Assembly: GCA_037318855.1 (NCBI GenBank)
Contig: CP134874.1
Coordinates: forward strand, 2,976,598-3,040,597
Direction of reading: 5' to 3'
Source of the DNA: Candidatus Sedimenticola sp. (ex Thyasira tokunagai)
Lineage (GTDB): Bacteria; Pseudomonadota; Gammaproteobacteria; Chromatiales; Chromatiaceae
DNA length: 64,000 nucleotides
A program made the position numbers and the translations under genes. The notes below the pieces were generated by a model. It did not search any database, was not told the origin of the DNA, and saw nothing but the letters and a program-made list of their open reading frames with translations. Numbering within the stretch: position 1 is the first letter of the stretch; each line of letters starts with the position of its first letter. This document shows positions 1 through 7,070 of the stretch, in pieces.

Positions 1-608
1 CCCTGATCTTTCACCACCACATAGTCGGTGGTACGGCCACCGATGTCGACGATGGCCACCGGCACGGACAGACGATCAGCATCCAATGTTGTTCCATCAC
101 CCTCCTCCACGATCACGTAGTCATACCAGGCGGCTAATGCTTCCGGAATCACTTCATGGAAGCTGATGCCGGCGGATAACATATCAGCGAGGGGGCGAAC
201 GGCCTGCTTCAGGCTGTCCTGTTTTTTCTTGATGGGCTCGCTGCGTTGTTCACCATTTTTACGATAAAAGGCACTGACTGGTAAACCGGATACTGCATGA
301 ACAGTCCGGCCTGACAGACCAATATCCTGAAGCACATGTTGCACAATGACACGATTCAAACCAGATACCGGATAGCCCTCGAATTGGGTCGGCGCACCGT
401 CTACATCACCTACCGAATAGATCGATCCTTCTGTTTCGTATTCGAAGACGCGTTGTTGTGCTTGGTGGATCCAGATGACACCCGACTGCCCGATCCGTGC
501 ACGGGAGGGGATGGCATGCACGCGACCGTCCGGAAGCGCGATCTTTGTATAGGCGTATCCATCATCGATGCCGACCGGAATGGGGTTAATGGACTCTAAA
601 TTAGTCAT
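1..608 (-). CDS. ParM/StbA-like actin-family ATPase, 3' end outside window
   Basis: This is the N-terminal ~200 residues of an actin-fold protein; the rest runs off the left edge. The N-terminus has a phosphate-1 type motif (VGIDDGYAYTKIALPDG). Near residue 190 a second nucleotide-binding motif, VAIVDIGGRTTDYVV, is the phosphate-2 signature of ParM/StbA/Alp7 proteins. Family members polymerise to segregate plasmids, and homologues occur in ICEs. It is the last visible gene of the minus-strand ICE operon, 55 bp after the small upstream gene. I chose the ATG at 608 because AGGATG lies about 10 nt upstream. An in-frame ATG at 620 has its purine-rich stretch too close. Family assignment is firm; a partitioning role in this ICE is inferred. 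Confidence 0.8.
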   Translation of the reverse strand, partial: MTNLESINPIPVGIDDGYAYTKIALPDGRVHAIPSRARIGQSGVIWIHQAQQRVFEYETEGSIYSVGDVDGAPTQFEGYPVSGLNRVIVQHVLQDIGLSGRTVHAVSGLPVSAFYRKNGEQRSEPIKKKQDSLKQAVRPLADMLSAGISFHEVIPEALAAWYDYVIVEEGDGTTLDADRLSVPVAIVDIGGRTTDYVVVKDQ

Positions 609-662
609 GTGGTTGCTCATCCTTTTGATGGTCTGTTTTTTCTGCAGATCTATTCATTGCCG

Positions 663-1016
663 TCATCCAATTACCCTGCTCAATTGCGCGAAGGGTTTCG
701 TCGCATTGGGAGTTGTTCGCACCTCAGTTGGTGCCATTGGTTTCTGTTCTCGTTTCGGTTTTGGCAAGGGCGCTTGCCTTGTTGAATCACCTGTCAGCCA
801 CTCAGAGAACCTCATCCCGCTCTCGGATCTTGTGGCGACAGATGCCTCCCGTTGCACCTGGCACTCAATCCGAAATCCCTGCACCAACAGTCCCCGCACC
901 CATTCCTGTCGCCGGGCCTTTGGGATTCGCTCAAGCCGATTTAGAATAATCGCCTCCAGTGCAATGCGTGGATCCAGTTGCAGCACAACCCGATTGCGGC
1001 TATTGGCCTTAGCCAT
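663..1016 (-). CDS. Small basic protein of the ICE parM operon, unknown function
   Basis: This encodes 117 aa from ATG 1016, or 126 aa from an upstream GTG at 1043. I do not recognise a named family. The N-terminal half (VVLQLDPRIALEAIILNR, then PKARRQEWVRGLLVQGF) looks helical and basic, reminiscent of a ribbon-helix-helix DNA-binding protein. The C-terminal half is proline- and lysine-rich and probably disordered. It sits between the PFL_4669-type gene (stop 1068) and the ParM-like gene (start 608) on the same strand. Small DNA-binding adaptors commonly flank ParM-type genes (ParR is the model), so an adaptor role is possible but not shown. An overlapping plus-strand reading frame exists and I regard it as a shadow. 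Confidence 0.6.
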   Translation of the reverse strand: MAKANSRNRVVLQLDPRIALEAIILNRLERIPKARRQEWVRGLLVQGFRIECQVQREASVATRSESGMRFSEWLTGDSTRQAPLPKPKREQKPMAPTEVRTTPNATKPFAQLSRVIG

Positions 1017-1067
1017 TTGCTGGATTCTCGGTATAGAAATCACACATACCAGTGAATACCCGATACG

Positions 1068-1865
1068 CTACGTGTCGCGGTTTTCGTCGGTTGAATACCC
1101 CTTATCGGGCGGAAGAGATAAGGGCTCGAGCTCCAAAGGTCGGTGAGTTTCCCTCGGAAATGGCGCTTTGCGTGGCACAAGCGGTGCACGAAGTTCACCA
1201 CTCAGAACGTCTTCTGGAAGTTCGCCCATCAGACTGGATGCACGGGGATCTTTCCCTGAACTCCGTTGCAGGCATTTTCGATCGATACCCAGCAACCGAT
1301 AACCCTGGGGCACGACAAAAGTCCCACGAATCTTGCGTGCGCAGAGATGGATGATGACTTGCGCAGACTCATCATCCAACTGACCAATATGACGGCAGGT
1401 AAGAACGGTTCGTACCAAGGAATCGTACTCGGCAATCAACTGTGCACCCTGGTAAGCGTAGGGATTGGCGAATTGCAGGCGTATCCGGTAGGGCCGCAAG
1501 GATTCCGCTACCGTTACCTCCATGGCGCTCATTTGTGCCAGCTGAGTATCCAGTTCTTCCTGATATCGGCTGAGGAGTTTGCGTGCTTTCTCCAACGCCT
1601 CGTGTACCTTGATCAGCCACCAGTCCGCGTAGGGATCGTCATCGCGTGCGGCCTGCCAGATCACGCGTAATCGATCAGCGTAGCCAACCAGTCCGATGAT
1701 CGCCGGTTTGTCCGGGGTCCCGTTGCGACCACGGATCATCTGCTGAGCTTGGTGCGTCTGGACTGTCAGCCAGGCCTGACCACGTAACACACCGAGACTG
1801 GTGGTATCCTTCTTCGATCCAGCTACCGTGCCAGCGCTTTCATCGGGAGATTGTTCTGAGTTCAT
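1068..1865 (-). CDS. ICE protein of the PFL_4669 family (DUF1845)
   Basis: This 265-aa protein matches the pattern I know for TIGR03761/DUF1845 ICE proteins. It has an early LTVQTHQAQQMIRGR block, then IIGLVGYADRLRVIWQAA, DDPYADWWLIKVHEAL, a coiled stretch, and FANPYAYQGAQLIAEYDSLVRT followed by ILTCRHIG-like residues. The biochemical role is not known to me; the family is a marker of PFGI-1/SPI-7-class ICEs and lies in the plasmid-like maintenance block. It follows the STY4528-type gene after a 199-bp spacer with a hairpin and two near-identical repeats, so it may have its own promoter. Downstream genes follow closely. The ATG at 1865 is the natural start; no strong Shine-Dalgarno is evident. 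Confidence 0.88.
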   Translation of the reverse strand: MNSEQSPDESAGTVAGSKKDTTSLGVLRGQAWLTVQTHQAQQMIRGRNGTPDKPAIIGLVGYADRLRVIWQAARDDDPYADWWLIKVHEALEKARKLLSRYQEELDTQLAQMSAMEVTVAESLRPYRIRLQFANPYAYQGAQLIAEYDSLVRTVLTCRHIGQLDDESAQVIIHLCARKIRGTFVVPQGYRLLGIDRKCLQRSSGKDPRASSLMGELPEDVLSGELRAPLVPRKAPFPRETHRPLELEPLSLPPDKGYSTDENRDT

Positions 1866-1898
1866 GGGGAATCCGAAGCTGTTGAAATCAGCCCCTAT

Positions 1899-2058
1899 CT
1901 CTCCATGTTATGGAGAGCTGGACAACCGTTAACTCTGATCTGAACCGTTTGGATTTATTTTGAGAAAGTGGTGACAGTGTCAACACTCATCTTGGTGGTA
2001 TGGGGGTGCAAAATTTTACGCCTCCCTCTGGCAAGTGGTGACAGTGTCAACACCTCAT
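1899..2058. promoter_or_regulatory. Intergenic palindrome and paired direct repeats upstream of the PFL_4669-type gene
   Basis: A perfect inverted repeat, CTCTCCAT-GTT-ATGGAGAG, lies at 1899-1917. Two nearly identical ~25-bp direct repeats, each centred on the palindrome TGACAGTGTCA, lie at 1966-1990 and 2033-2058, spaced 67 bp. Read on the minus strand each begins TTGACA. The one nearer the gene is followed after 17 nt by AAATAA, so it could be a -35/-10 pair. A repressor or partition protein binding site is likely; which protein binds is unknown. Confidence 0.45.
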
Positions 2059-2064
2059 GCCGGA

Positions 2065-3342
2065 TCACGAGGCGTTCGAATCTGTATCTTTCGTGGACGG
2101 ACATCGCATACCCAGCGTCTTGCGTATTTCGGTGATAGGACCTTTCCCAGCCTTGATCTGGCTTCGTAATTCCTGAAGCCCTTTGTCTGCCGATCGATCG
2201 ATACGCGCTTCCCTGCTCTTCTGGAGCGCCTTCTCCCGAGCAATGCGCTCCTCATGCACCTTGATCCCGAGGTTGGATTTAAACTCACCGTTTTTCAGTG
2301 CCTTACACAATGAATGCAGAAAACTCAGCTCGTCGTAGAGCGGTTTCATACCACGCTGCTCTGATCGGATCCTTCCTTCCAATTCATCAAGAACGGCCTG
2401 GCGCTGGTCTGGAGGGACGACACTGAGATAGCGATCTGCCAACTCACGCTGGTTATCCGAAAGACGCCGCGGGTAGATCAATGGTGCATCGCCTTTACCG
2501 CAGACCACGAAATTTTTTCTTTCGCTGTTGTTGGTAGTAGTAGTTTTATTTATATAACTACTACTACAACTACCCGGCTTTAAATTTTGAGGGTGCAAAT
2601 TTTGTACCCCCTCTTCCACCGGCTTTAAATTTTGGCCTTGGTGATTGGCACCGTTCCGGCTGGGTGAATGACTGTGAAGCTCGGTCATGACCTTAGCACT
2701 GAATGAGAAGAAACGATGCGGCATGTCCTTTTCCACCGCTTCCGTTGCCTGTGCTCTGCGGACGATCGGATGCTCATCGGTACATACATCGCGACCAGCC
2801 TTGATGTCTTCATCGATTGTATCCAGTACTCCACGGGCAACCGCTCGCACCCTGGCATGGCGATGATTAGTGGACTCACGCAAAAACTGCATGTAGGAGG
2901 AGTCCAGATGGATCGCATCAACCAATGGCAAGGGTTCGTCATGCAAGGCAAAGACATTGCCGTGAAAACGGCCGCTAGCTCCCCTGACCCTGGCGCAGAG
3001 GGTCAGCCAGCGTGTTGCACGCAAAATGGCAATGGCTCGCGAGATAGTAGCCGTAGACGACACATTGGCCGTCTTCGCGATATAGGCATAACTTGGAAAC
3101 GCGGTGTTGCCACCAGCCTCACTGGCTTGGAGCCGAATGGCCATCCATACCAGCTTGTCCACAGGTTCGAGTATCGGATCTTGAACAACCAATGTTGGAA
3201 AGGAGGCGTACCGGTTTCCGAGAAACAGCATCGTATCTGACGACGGATGGCCCGCACCGTCCTCGGCATGTTCTAGGGTGGCTTGTATCAGGGCATCCAG
3301 TGCCAATGTTTCGGGGCGAATCCCTAATCCGTCCTCATTCAT
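2065..3342 (-). CDS. STY4528-type ICE replication/HTH protein
   Basis: This 425-aa protein resembles the STY4528 family of pathogenicity-island 'replication' proteins. The conserved N-terminal region (residues ~40-140) has NRYASFPTLVVQDPILEPVDKLVW, then FPSYAYIAKTANVSSTATISRAIAILRATRWLTLC, a winged-helix DNA-binding segment typical of replication initiators and plasmid regulators. The middle is low complexity, with two copies of QNLKP and a run of Ser/Thr/Asn. The C-terminus is charged and helical. The ATG at 3342 overlaps the end of the DUF2857 gene (stop 3335-3337), indicating translational coupling; a GTG two codons earlier is also possible. DNA binding is inferred from the fold only. Confidence 0.75.
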   Translation of the reverse strand: MNEDGLGIRPETLALDALIQATLEHAEDGAGHPSSDTMLFLGNRYASFPTLVVQDPILEPVDKLVWMAIRLQASEAGGNTAFPSYAYIAKTANVSSTATISRAIAILRATRWLTLCARVRGASGRFHGNVFALHDEPLPLVDAIHLDSSYMQFLRESTNHRHARVRAVARGVLDTIDEDIKAGRDVCTDEHPIVRRAQATEAVEKDMPHRFFSFSAKVMTELHSHSPSRNGANHQGQNLKPVEEGVQNLHPQNLKPGSCSSSYINKTTTTNNSERKNFVVCGKGDAPLIYPRRLSDNQRELADRYLSVVPPDQRQAVLDELEGRIRSEQRGMKPLYDELSFLHSLCKALKNGEFKSNLGIKVHEERIAREKALQKSREARIDRSADKGLQELRSQIKAGKGPITEIRKTLGMRCPSTKDTDSNAS

Positions 3343-3943
3343 TAACACTCAACCGTTCGACAGCATCCAGTTCACTCTGGCCACTCAAATCTCCATACTG
3401 GTCCCAGCGTTGCGTCAGGTTCCAGATTGCCCGCATCGACAGACCGGTTTCGGCATGCAGTTCAAGGTAAACCGTTGGCGACAGTGGCCCTGATTCATCT
3501 TCGTCAACCCGGTCGACCCAGGCATGCCAGAGCCTGTGAGTGCTCTCTTCATCAGGTTCCGGCGGGCGCCCTACGGATGGATCCACCGAGAGCATGCGAC
3601 GCATCCGACTATACTCTCGTGGCCCCAGACCAAACAGAGTCTGCATCATTTCCAGTGGCGCATCTGCCGCTATGAGTGTCTGCTGTGTCTCTTCCGACTC
3701 ACGCTGCTGGCGCAGATGATCCATCATGGGCCAATAGACCTGCCGGTCTAGCCCAATCTGCAGGCAATGTACCCGCAGAGACTCGACACGGTAGAGGTCC
3801 GAGAGACTCATCTCCCGGAGGGCCTCGATCTCACGTGGCCCAAAGTTCATGTTGCGCAGTGCGGGATAGTCGCCTTCAGCCAGACAGCGGATCGCATACA
3901 TGAGTATGGCCGTAACCAGATCGGATTCCTTGGTTCCTTCCAT
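3335..3943 (-). CDS. DUF2857 (STY4526-like) ICE protein
   Basis: This 202-aa protein belongs to the DUF2857 set that lies between parB and the STY4528 gene in PFGI-1/SPI-7-class ICEs. Visible family features are the N-terminal ILMYAIRCLAEGDYPALRNMNFGPREIEALREMSLSDLYR block and a central FGLGPREYSRMRRMLSV helix pair. The C-terminus (AETGLSMRAIWNLTQRW) looks like a helix-turn-helix. Its biochemical role is unknown to me; a regulator is plausible. It begins 4 bp after the ParB stop and overlaps the next gene by 8 bp, so the operon is tightly coupled. Confidence 0.78.
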   Translation of the reverse strand: MEGTKESDLVTAILMYAIRCLAEGDYPALRNMNFGPREIEALREMSLSDLYRVESLRVHCLQIGLDRQVYWPMMDHLRQQRESEETQQTLIAADAPLEMMQTLFGLGPREYSRMRRMLSVDPSVGRPPEPDEESTHRLWHAWVDRVDEDESGPLSPTVYLELHAETGLSMRAIWNLTQRWDQYGDLSGQSELDAVERLSVNE

Positions 3944-3947
3944 TCCC

Positions 3948-5534
3948 TTACTTCCAGAGCCTTGTCTCGCTCTCTTCTGCCAGATGATGTATACGGCGAT
4001 AGGTATCCATCAGGTTGAGTAGATCACTCCAATCCTGTTCACCAAGCCGGCGCCAAAGTCGGTAGCCGGTATGTCCCGGATCGAGTGTCCAAACACTGTT
4101 GAAAAGCAGGCCAGCATCTTGTTGTTCTAGTGCCTGGCAAAGGACTGATTCTGACGCCAGTGTGGGTACGATAGAATTGACCGGTGCAACGGTCATCTCT
4201 GCACTCGCAGCAAGATGCCACCAGACCATGGATACCTGGCTCAGGGTGTCATCATCCAGTTGATCCGCAAGAGCCGGGTCTGGAACATCGCGGAGAATGA
4301 ATCCTAGGCCTTTGCCGGACAGTGGTGCGACAAGATCCCCAATACCGTTTCGCTGCGCAAGACGAGCCGCCAATGTCCACGCCCGTCCACGCAATGATTT
4401 AAGATCACCAGGTCCCGACTGCCCTGCAGTCAGTATCTGTTCAACGACCGGCTCTGTCTTCTCAGTTAAATGACCGGGAACCCGCCCCTCTGAACTAGAA
4501 GAGGTTTCGTTATCAGCATCAGAAAATGGATCATCACCCAGTTCTTTTACCGGATTCTCATAACGAGTCTTGGGATCTGCACTGTTCTCATCTTTCATTG
4601 ACGAATGGGCTGGTGACCCAGTCGCATCACGGCAGACCTCGTCTGCCTCATCCGCTTCACTATTATCGTCATCGAATGCCGGAATATTCAGCTCACGCCC
4701 TGCAAGCTGTGCATTGAGTTCAACACGTACAGTCTGAATACTGACCTCAACCTGCTCCGCGATCTCTGTCTCGATCGCGCCGTGCAGCAGCCCGGTATCC
4801 CACTCGGTGGCATCGTATCGCCGACACAATGTGGCGAACACTTCATCGAAAACTGTCTCATCGCCCAGGGCATGTCTTTTCCAGACTTGGAACGTCGCTC
4901 GATCCAAGGCACGAATTCGCTGAACCTGTGGTCTGCCCAGTCCGGCATTGAGCGCTTTCGGAATCAGTGGAAGCAGTCGCTTAACCGCGTAGCCCATGCG
5001 CGAAATCAGTCCATGGCTGAGACTGTAACCGCCGGCAGCCAGTGCTATTTGAAGTTTTCTCTGGGAGATCTCATCGGTATCCAGTTCTTCTTTGAGTAAT
5101 TTCTTGATATCGAAGACAGCGAGGGCCTTATCAATAAATGTCAGAGCCCCGCGGAGGTCATTTTCCCTAAGGTGTGCCAGGAGAACATCCGATTCTCGGC
5201 TCCACGGCTTGAACAAACACTGGACGCGGGCAAATTGAGAATCACCGGTCTCCGCGTACAGCTCTTGTAGCGCGACCAGGCGGGTATTGCCACCCGAGTG
5301 GACAACATAGTCGGCAGTCTCTGGACGTTGCGTAATGACCAGTGGCTGATCGAGACCATTGGCACGAATTGAGGCCTTGATCCGATCAAACTCCGGATTT
5401 TTGCCATGACGGGGATTGCGGTCATAGGCCTTGATGCGCGTAATCTCCAGAAATATTGGTTTCGGTGTATCAGTCTCCCCCACCTTCCCAGGTCCGATCA
5501 GAGTCTTGCCGTTAGTGGATTGGTTGTCCGGCAT
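3948..5534 (-). CDS. ICE ParB-family partition protein (PFGI-1 class)
   Basis: This 528-aa protein has a ParB/Spo0J nuclease-like domain at roughly residues 30-130 (NPRHGKNPEFDRIKASIRANGLDQPLVI, then VVHSGGNTRLVALQEL). The arginine-patch motif reads GGNTR rather than GERR, as I expect for ICE members. Next come a helical DNA-binding region with LSHGLISRMGYAVKRLLPLIP, a long acidic linker (~300-400) and a distinct C-terminal domain found in large ICE ParBs. I moved the start from an upstream in-frame codon (5597) to ATG 5534. It lies 4 bp after the upstream stop with AAAGAG/AAAGG as ribosome-binding site, and begins MPDNQSTNG. Its role would be partition or stable maintenance of the excised ICE. 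No ParA is visible in the window. Confidence 0.85.
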   Translation of the reverse strand: MPDNQSTNGKTLIGPGKVGETDTPKPIFLEITRIKAYDRNPRHGKNPEFDRIKASIRANGLDQPLVITQRPETADYVVHSGGNTRLVALQELYAETGDSQFARVQCLFKPWSRESDVLLAHLRENDLRGALTFIDKALAVFDIKKLLKEELDTDEISQRKLQIALAAGGYSLSHGLISRMGYAVKRLLPLIPKALNAGLGRPQVQRIRALDRATFQVWKRHALGDETVFDEVFATLCRRYDATEWDTGLLHGAIETEIAEQVEVSIQTVRVELNAQLAGRELNIPAFDDDNSEADEADEVCRDATGSPAHSSMKDENSADPKTRYENPVKELGDDPFSDADNETSSSSEGRVPGHLTEKTEPVVEQILTAGQSGPGDLKSLRGRAWTLAARLAQRNGIGDLVAPLSGKGLGFILRDVPDPALADQLDDDTLSQVSMVWWHLAASAEMTVAPVNSIVPTLASESVLCQALEQQDAGLLFNSVWTLDPGHTGYRLWRRLGEQDWSDLLNLMDTYRRIHHLAEESETRLWK

Positions 5535-5538
5535 GCCT

Positions 5539-5826
5539 TTACTCTTTTCCCGATTCCGACGTATCGTATTCAGCCGCTTCCTCGCCCGCGCCGACAAAGA
5601 TCTCGGGATACCTTACGAGGCTATCCCTTAACACCACCTTCAACCGACCCTTGGAGCCCACAGCAACATGTCGGGTCATTTTCTCGATGCGGGTCGCCAG
5701 CAAGGCGCTGGCATACCGGTGTTTTCCCGCCAGTTGGTACAGGTATGAGACCGAATCGTTACAGACTCTTGCCACTTCGGCGCGTTCCCGCTTGGTTGCC
5801 GCTTGTAAGAATTGTCTTAGCTCCAT
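5539..5826 (-). CDS. Small YdaS/Cro-like helix-turn-helix protein
   Basis: This 95-aa protein begins MELRQFLQAATKRERAEVARVCNDSVSYLYQLAGKHRYASALLATRIEKM. That is the layout of Cro/YdaS-type regulators (two helices, then the recognition helix, then a scaffold helix). The C-terminal tail (LKVVLRDSLVRYPEIF) is typical of phage and ICE versions. It is the first gene of the ParB operon and faces the S24 repressor, the usual Cro-versus-CI arrangement. A predicted promoter (TGGCAA at 5858-5863 and ACATTA at 5835-5840 on the plus strand, i.e. TTGCCA-N17-TAATGT) would start transcription almost at this ATG, suggesting a leaderless message. An in-frame ATG at 5847 would add seven residues. The Cro-like role is inferred. 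Confidence 0.7.
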   Translation of the reverse strand: MELRQFLQAATKRERAEVARVCNDSVSYLYQLAGKHRYASALLATRIEKMTRHVAVGSKGRLKVVLRDSLVRYPEIFVGAGEEAAEYDTSESGKE

Positions 5827-5834
5827 GCGGCAAA

Positions 5835-5924
5835 ACATTAGCACCATGCTTATCTTCTGGCAATAAATATGATTAATTATATGTTTATCTTTGTGCTAAA
5901 TTTTCTAGAAACTAGTGCTATACT
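5835..5924. promoter_or_regulatory. Divergent ICE switch: promoters with TTAGCAC/GTGCTAA operators
   Basis: The interval between the Cro-like gene and the S24 repressor has three half-sites: TTAGCAC at 5838-5844, GTGCTAA at 5893-5899 and GTGCTA at 5915-5920. The first overlaps the -10 of the leftward promoter TTGCCA-N17-TAATGT (5863-5835). The third overlaps a TATACT -10 (5919-5924) for the repressor, which lacks a good -35 and sits only 7 bp before the repressor ATG. A weak -35 and leaderless start resemble lambda PRM. The same half-sites recur before the excisionase gene. Confidence 0.55.
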
Positions 5925-5931
5925 ATTTCGC

Positions 5932-6621
5932 ATGAAGCGAAAACATGAATACATCAGACTCCAGAATCTTGAGCTGCTCATTGCCGAGGCTGGCTCAGCA
6001 GCCAAGCTTGCCCGAATCGTCGGTACCAACAGCTCATACCTCAGCCAAGTCCGCAACCAGATGCCGACCAAGAAGGGCACACCACGAGCAGTTGGGGACG
6101 ATCTCGCCGAAAAACTAGAACGGGGAATGGACAAACCGGAAGGATGGATGGATGAATCTCATGATGGAGCACTGCAGCAACAACCAGCTGTTGCCCCGGA
6201 AACAAACGCCCACCCCGGACCGAATATCCATGGCCTGTATCCGCTCATAGCCTGGGTGCAGGCTGGTGAGTGGTCCGAAATCTCCGAGGGCTACGCACCT
6301 GCTTATGAGACTGATTTGCTTCCCTGTCCCGTAAGGTGCAGTGAGGGAACCTTCGTATTGCGTGTTCGCGGCGTCAGCATGGAACCTAAATTCCAGGAAG
6401 GCGATTTGATCTTCGTCGACCCCAATGTGGACGCAGTAAACGGCAAGTACGTGGTTGTAAAGCTTGAAGAGCCCAACGAGGCGACCTTCAAGCAACTGAT
6501 AATCGAAGAAGATCGGCAATACCTGAAGGCACTGAATCCAGACTGGCCGAACCGCATCATCGAGGTCAACGAAACGGCCACAATTTGCGGTGTTGTGGTG
6601 TTCAAGGGAGAGGTGGTGTGA
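5932..6621 (+). CDS. LexA/CI-like repressor with S24 autoprotease domain
   Basis: This 229-aa protein has an N-terminal helix-turn-helix (SAAKLARIVGTNSSYLSQVRNQ, residues ~22-43), a linker, and a C-terminal peptidase S24 domain. A LexA-type Ala-Gly cleavage site is seen in WVQAGEW (~residue 111). The catalytic Ser is in RGVSMEPKFQEGD, and the catalytic Lys in NGKYVVVKLEE. Family members repress lysogeny-like promoters and self-cleave on RecA filaments, so DNA damage would induce the ICE. I start at ATG 5932 because upstream in-frame codons translate an unlikely hydrophobic stretch and overlap the promoter. It diverges from the ParB operon. Function is firm by family; the SOS link here is inferred. 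Confidence 0.88.
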   Translation: MKRKHEYIRLQNLELLIAEAGSAAKLARIVGTNSSYLSQVRNQMPTKKGTPRAVGDDLAEKLERGMDKPEGWMDESHDGALQQQPAVAPETNAHPGPNIHGLYPLIAWVQAGEWSEISEGYAPAYETDLLPCPVRCSEGTFVLRVRGVSMEPKFQEGDLIFVDPNVDAVNGKYVVVKLEEPNEATFKQLIIEEDRQYLKALNPDWPNRIIEVNETATICGVVVFKGEVV

Positions 6622-6700
6622 TGCGCATTTTTAACGCGAGTATTGCTTTCACATAATTCAAAGGCTTGCTTCTATATGACGGTCCATTGTGTAAGGAGAG

Positions 6701-6727
6701 ATGAATAACGCGGTAGCACACTGCTAA
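6701..6727 (+). other. Eight-codon mini-frame behind a strong ribosome-binding site
   Basis: AAGGAG at 6693-6698 is followed by ATG at 6701 and an eight-residue frame ending in TAA at 6725-6727. It sits between the repressor gene and the excisionase operators. It could be a leader peptide, a remnant of a deleted gene, or chance. Nothing in the sequence decides this. Confidence 0.2.
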
Positions 6728-6738
6728 AAACAAAACAC

Positions 6739-6776
6739 TTGTTAGAAAATTAGCACTGAGCTAATGTTCTTAGCAC
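6739..6776 (+). promoter_or_regulatory. Predicted xis-int promoter overlapped by repressor operators
   Basis: TTGTTA (6739-6744) and TAATGT (6762-6767) are spaced by 17 bp. The spacer carries the palindrome TTAGCACTGAGCTAA (6750-6764), and another TTAGCAC lies at 6770-6776. The half-site is the one found in the repressor-parB interval, so the S24 repressor probably controls excision as well. Confidence 0.5.
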
Positions 6777-6857
6777 TACCAGTGGTGAAGACAGGCAGCA
6801 GAATGACAATGTGCATTTCTGCGATAGGTCCTTCAAATCACAATGTGCGAAAGGCAA

Positions 6858-7070
6858 ATGTCGTTGAATTATCTAACAATCGATAAATTTTCAGAGGTAT
6901 CCGGTTATACAAAGGAAGCCATTCGCTCCAAAATCAAACGGGGGCAGTGGCTAGAAGGACGGGAATGGAAAAAAGCCCCGGATGGTCGGAACCTCATTAG
7001 CATTGAGGGTTATGAACAATGGGTGGAAGGACAGGCGCGCGTGCCGCCAGTGGGTCGAGTATCGAGATAA
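6858..7070 (+). CDS. xis: Excisionase-family DNA-binding protein
   Basis: This 70-aa protein has the MerR/Xis-like winged-helix pattern. It shows YLTIDKFSEVSGYTKEAIRSKIKRGQWLEGREWKKAPDG, then an ISIEGYEQWVEG tail, which is the form that accompanies DUF3596-type integrases. It would bind near the attachment site and bias the integrase to excision. I use ATG 6858 (MSLNYLTID) because AAAGG lies just upstream; an ATG five codons earlier is possible. Its 3' end overlaps the integrase start by 52 bp in another frame, which suggests coupled translation. A predicted repressor-controlled promoter lies 80-120 bp upstream. Confidence 0.8.
   Translation: MSLNYLTIDKFSEVSGYTKEAIRSKIKRGQWLEGREWKKAPDGRNLISIEGYEQWVEGQARVPPVGRVSR

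Noticed and set aside
7019..7070. A frameshift between excisionase and integrase
   Set aside because: The 52-bp overlap is in a different frame with both proteins complete, so it is natural coupling.
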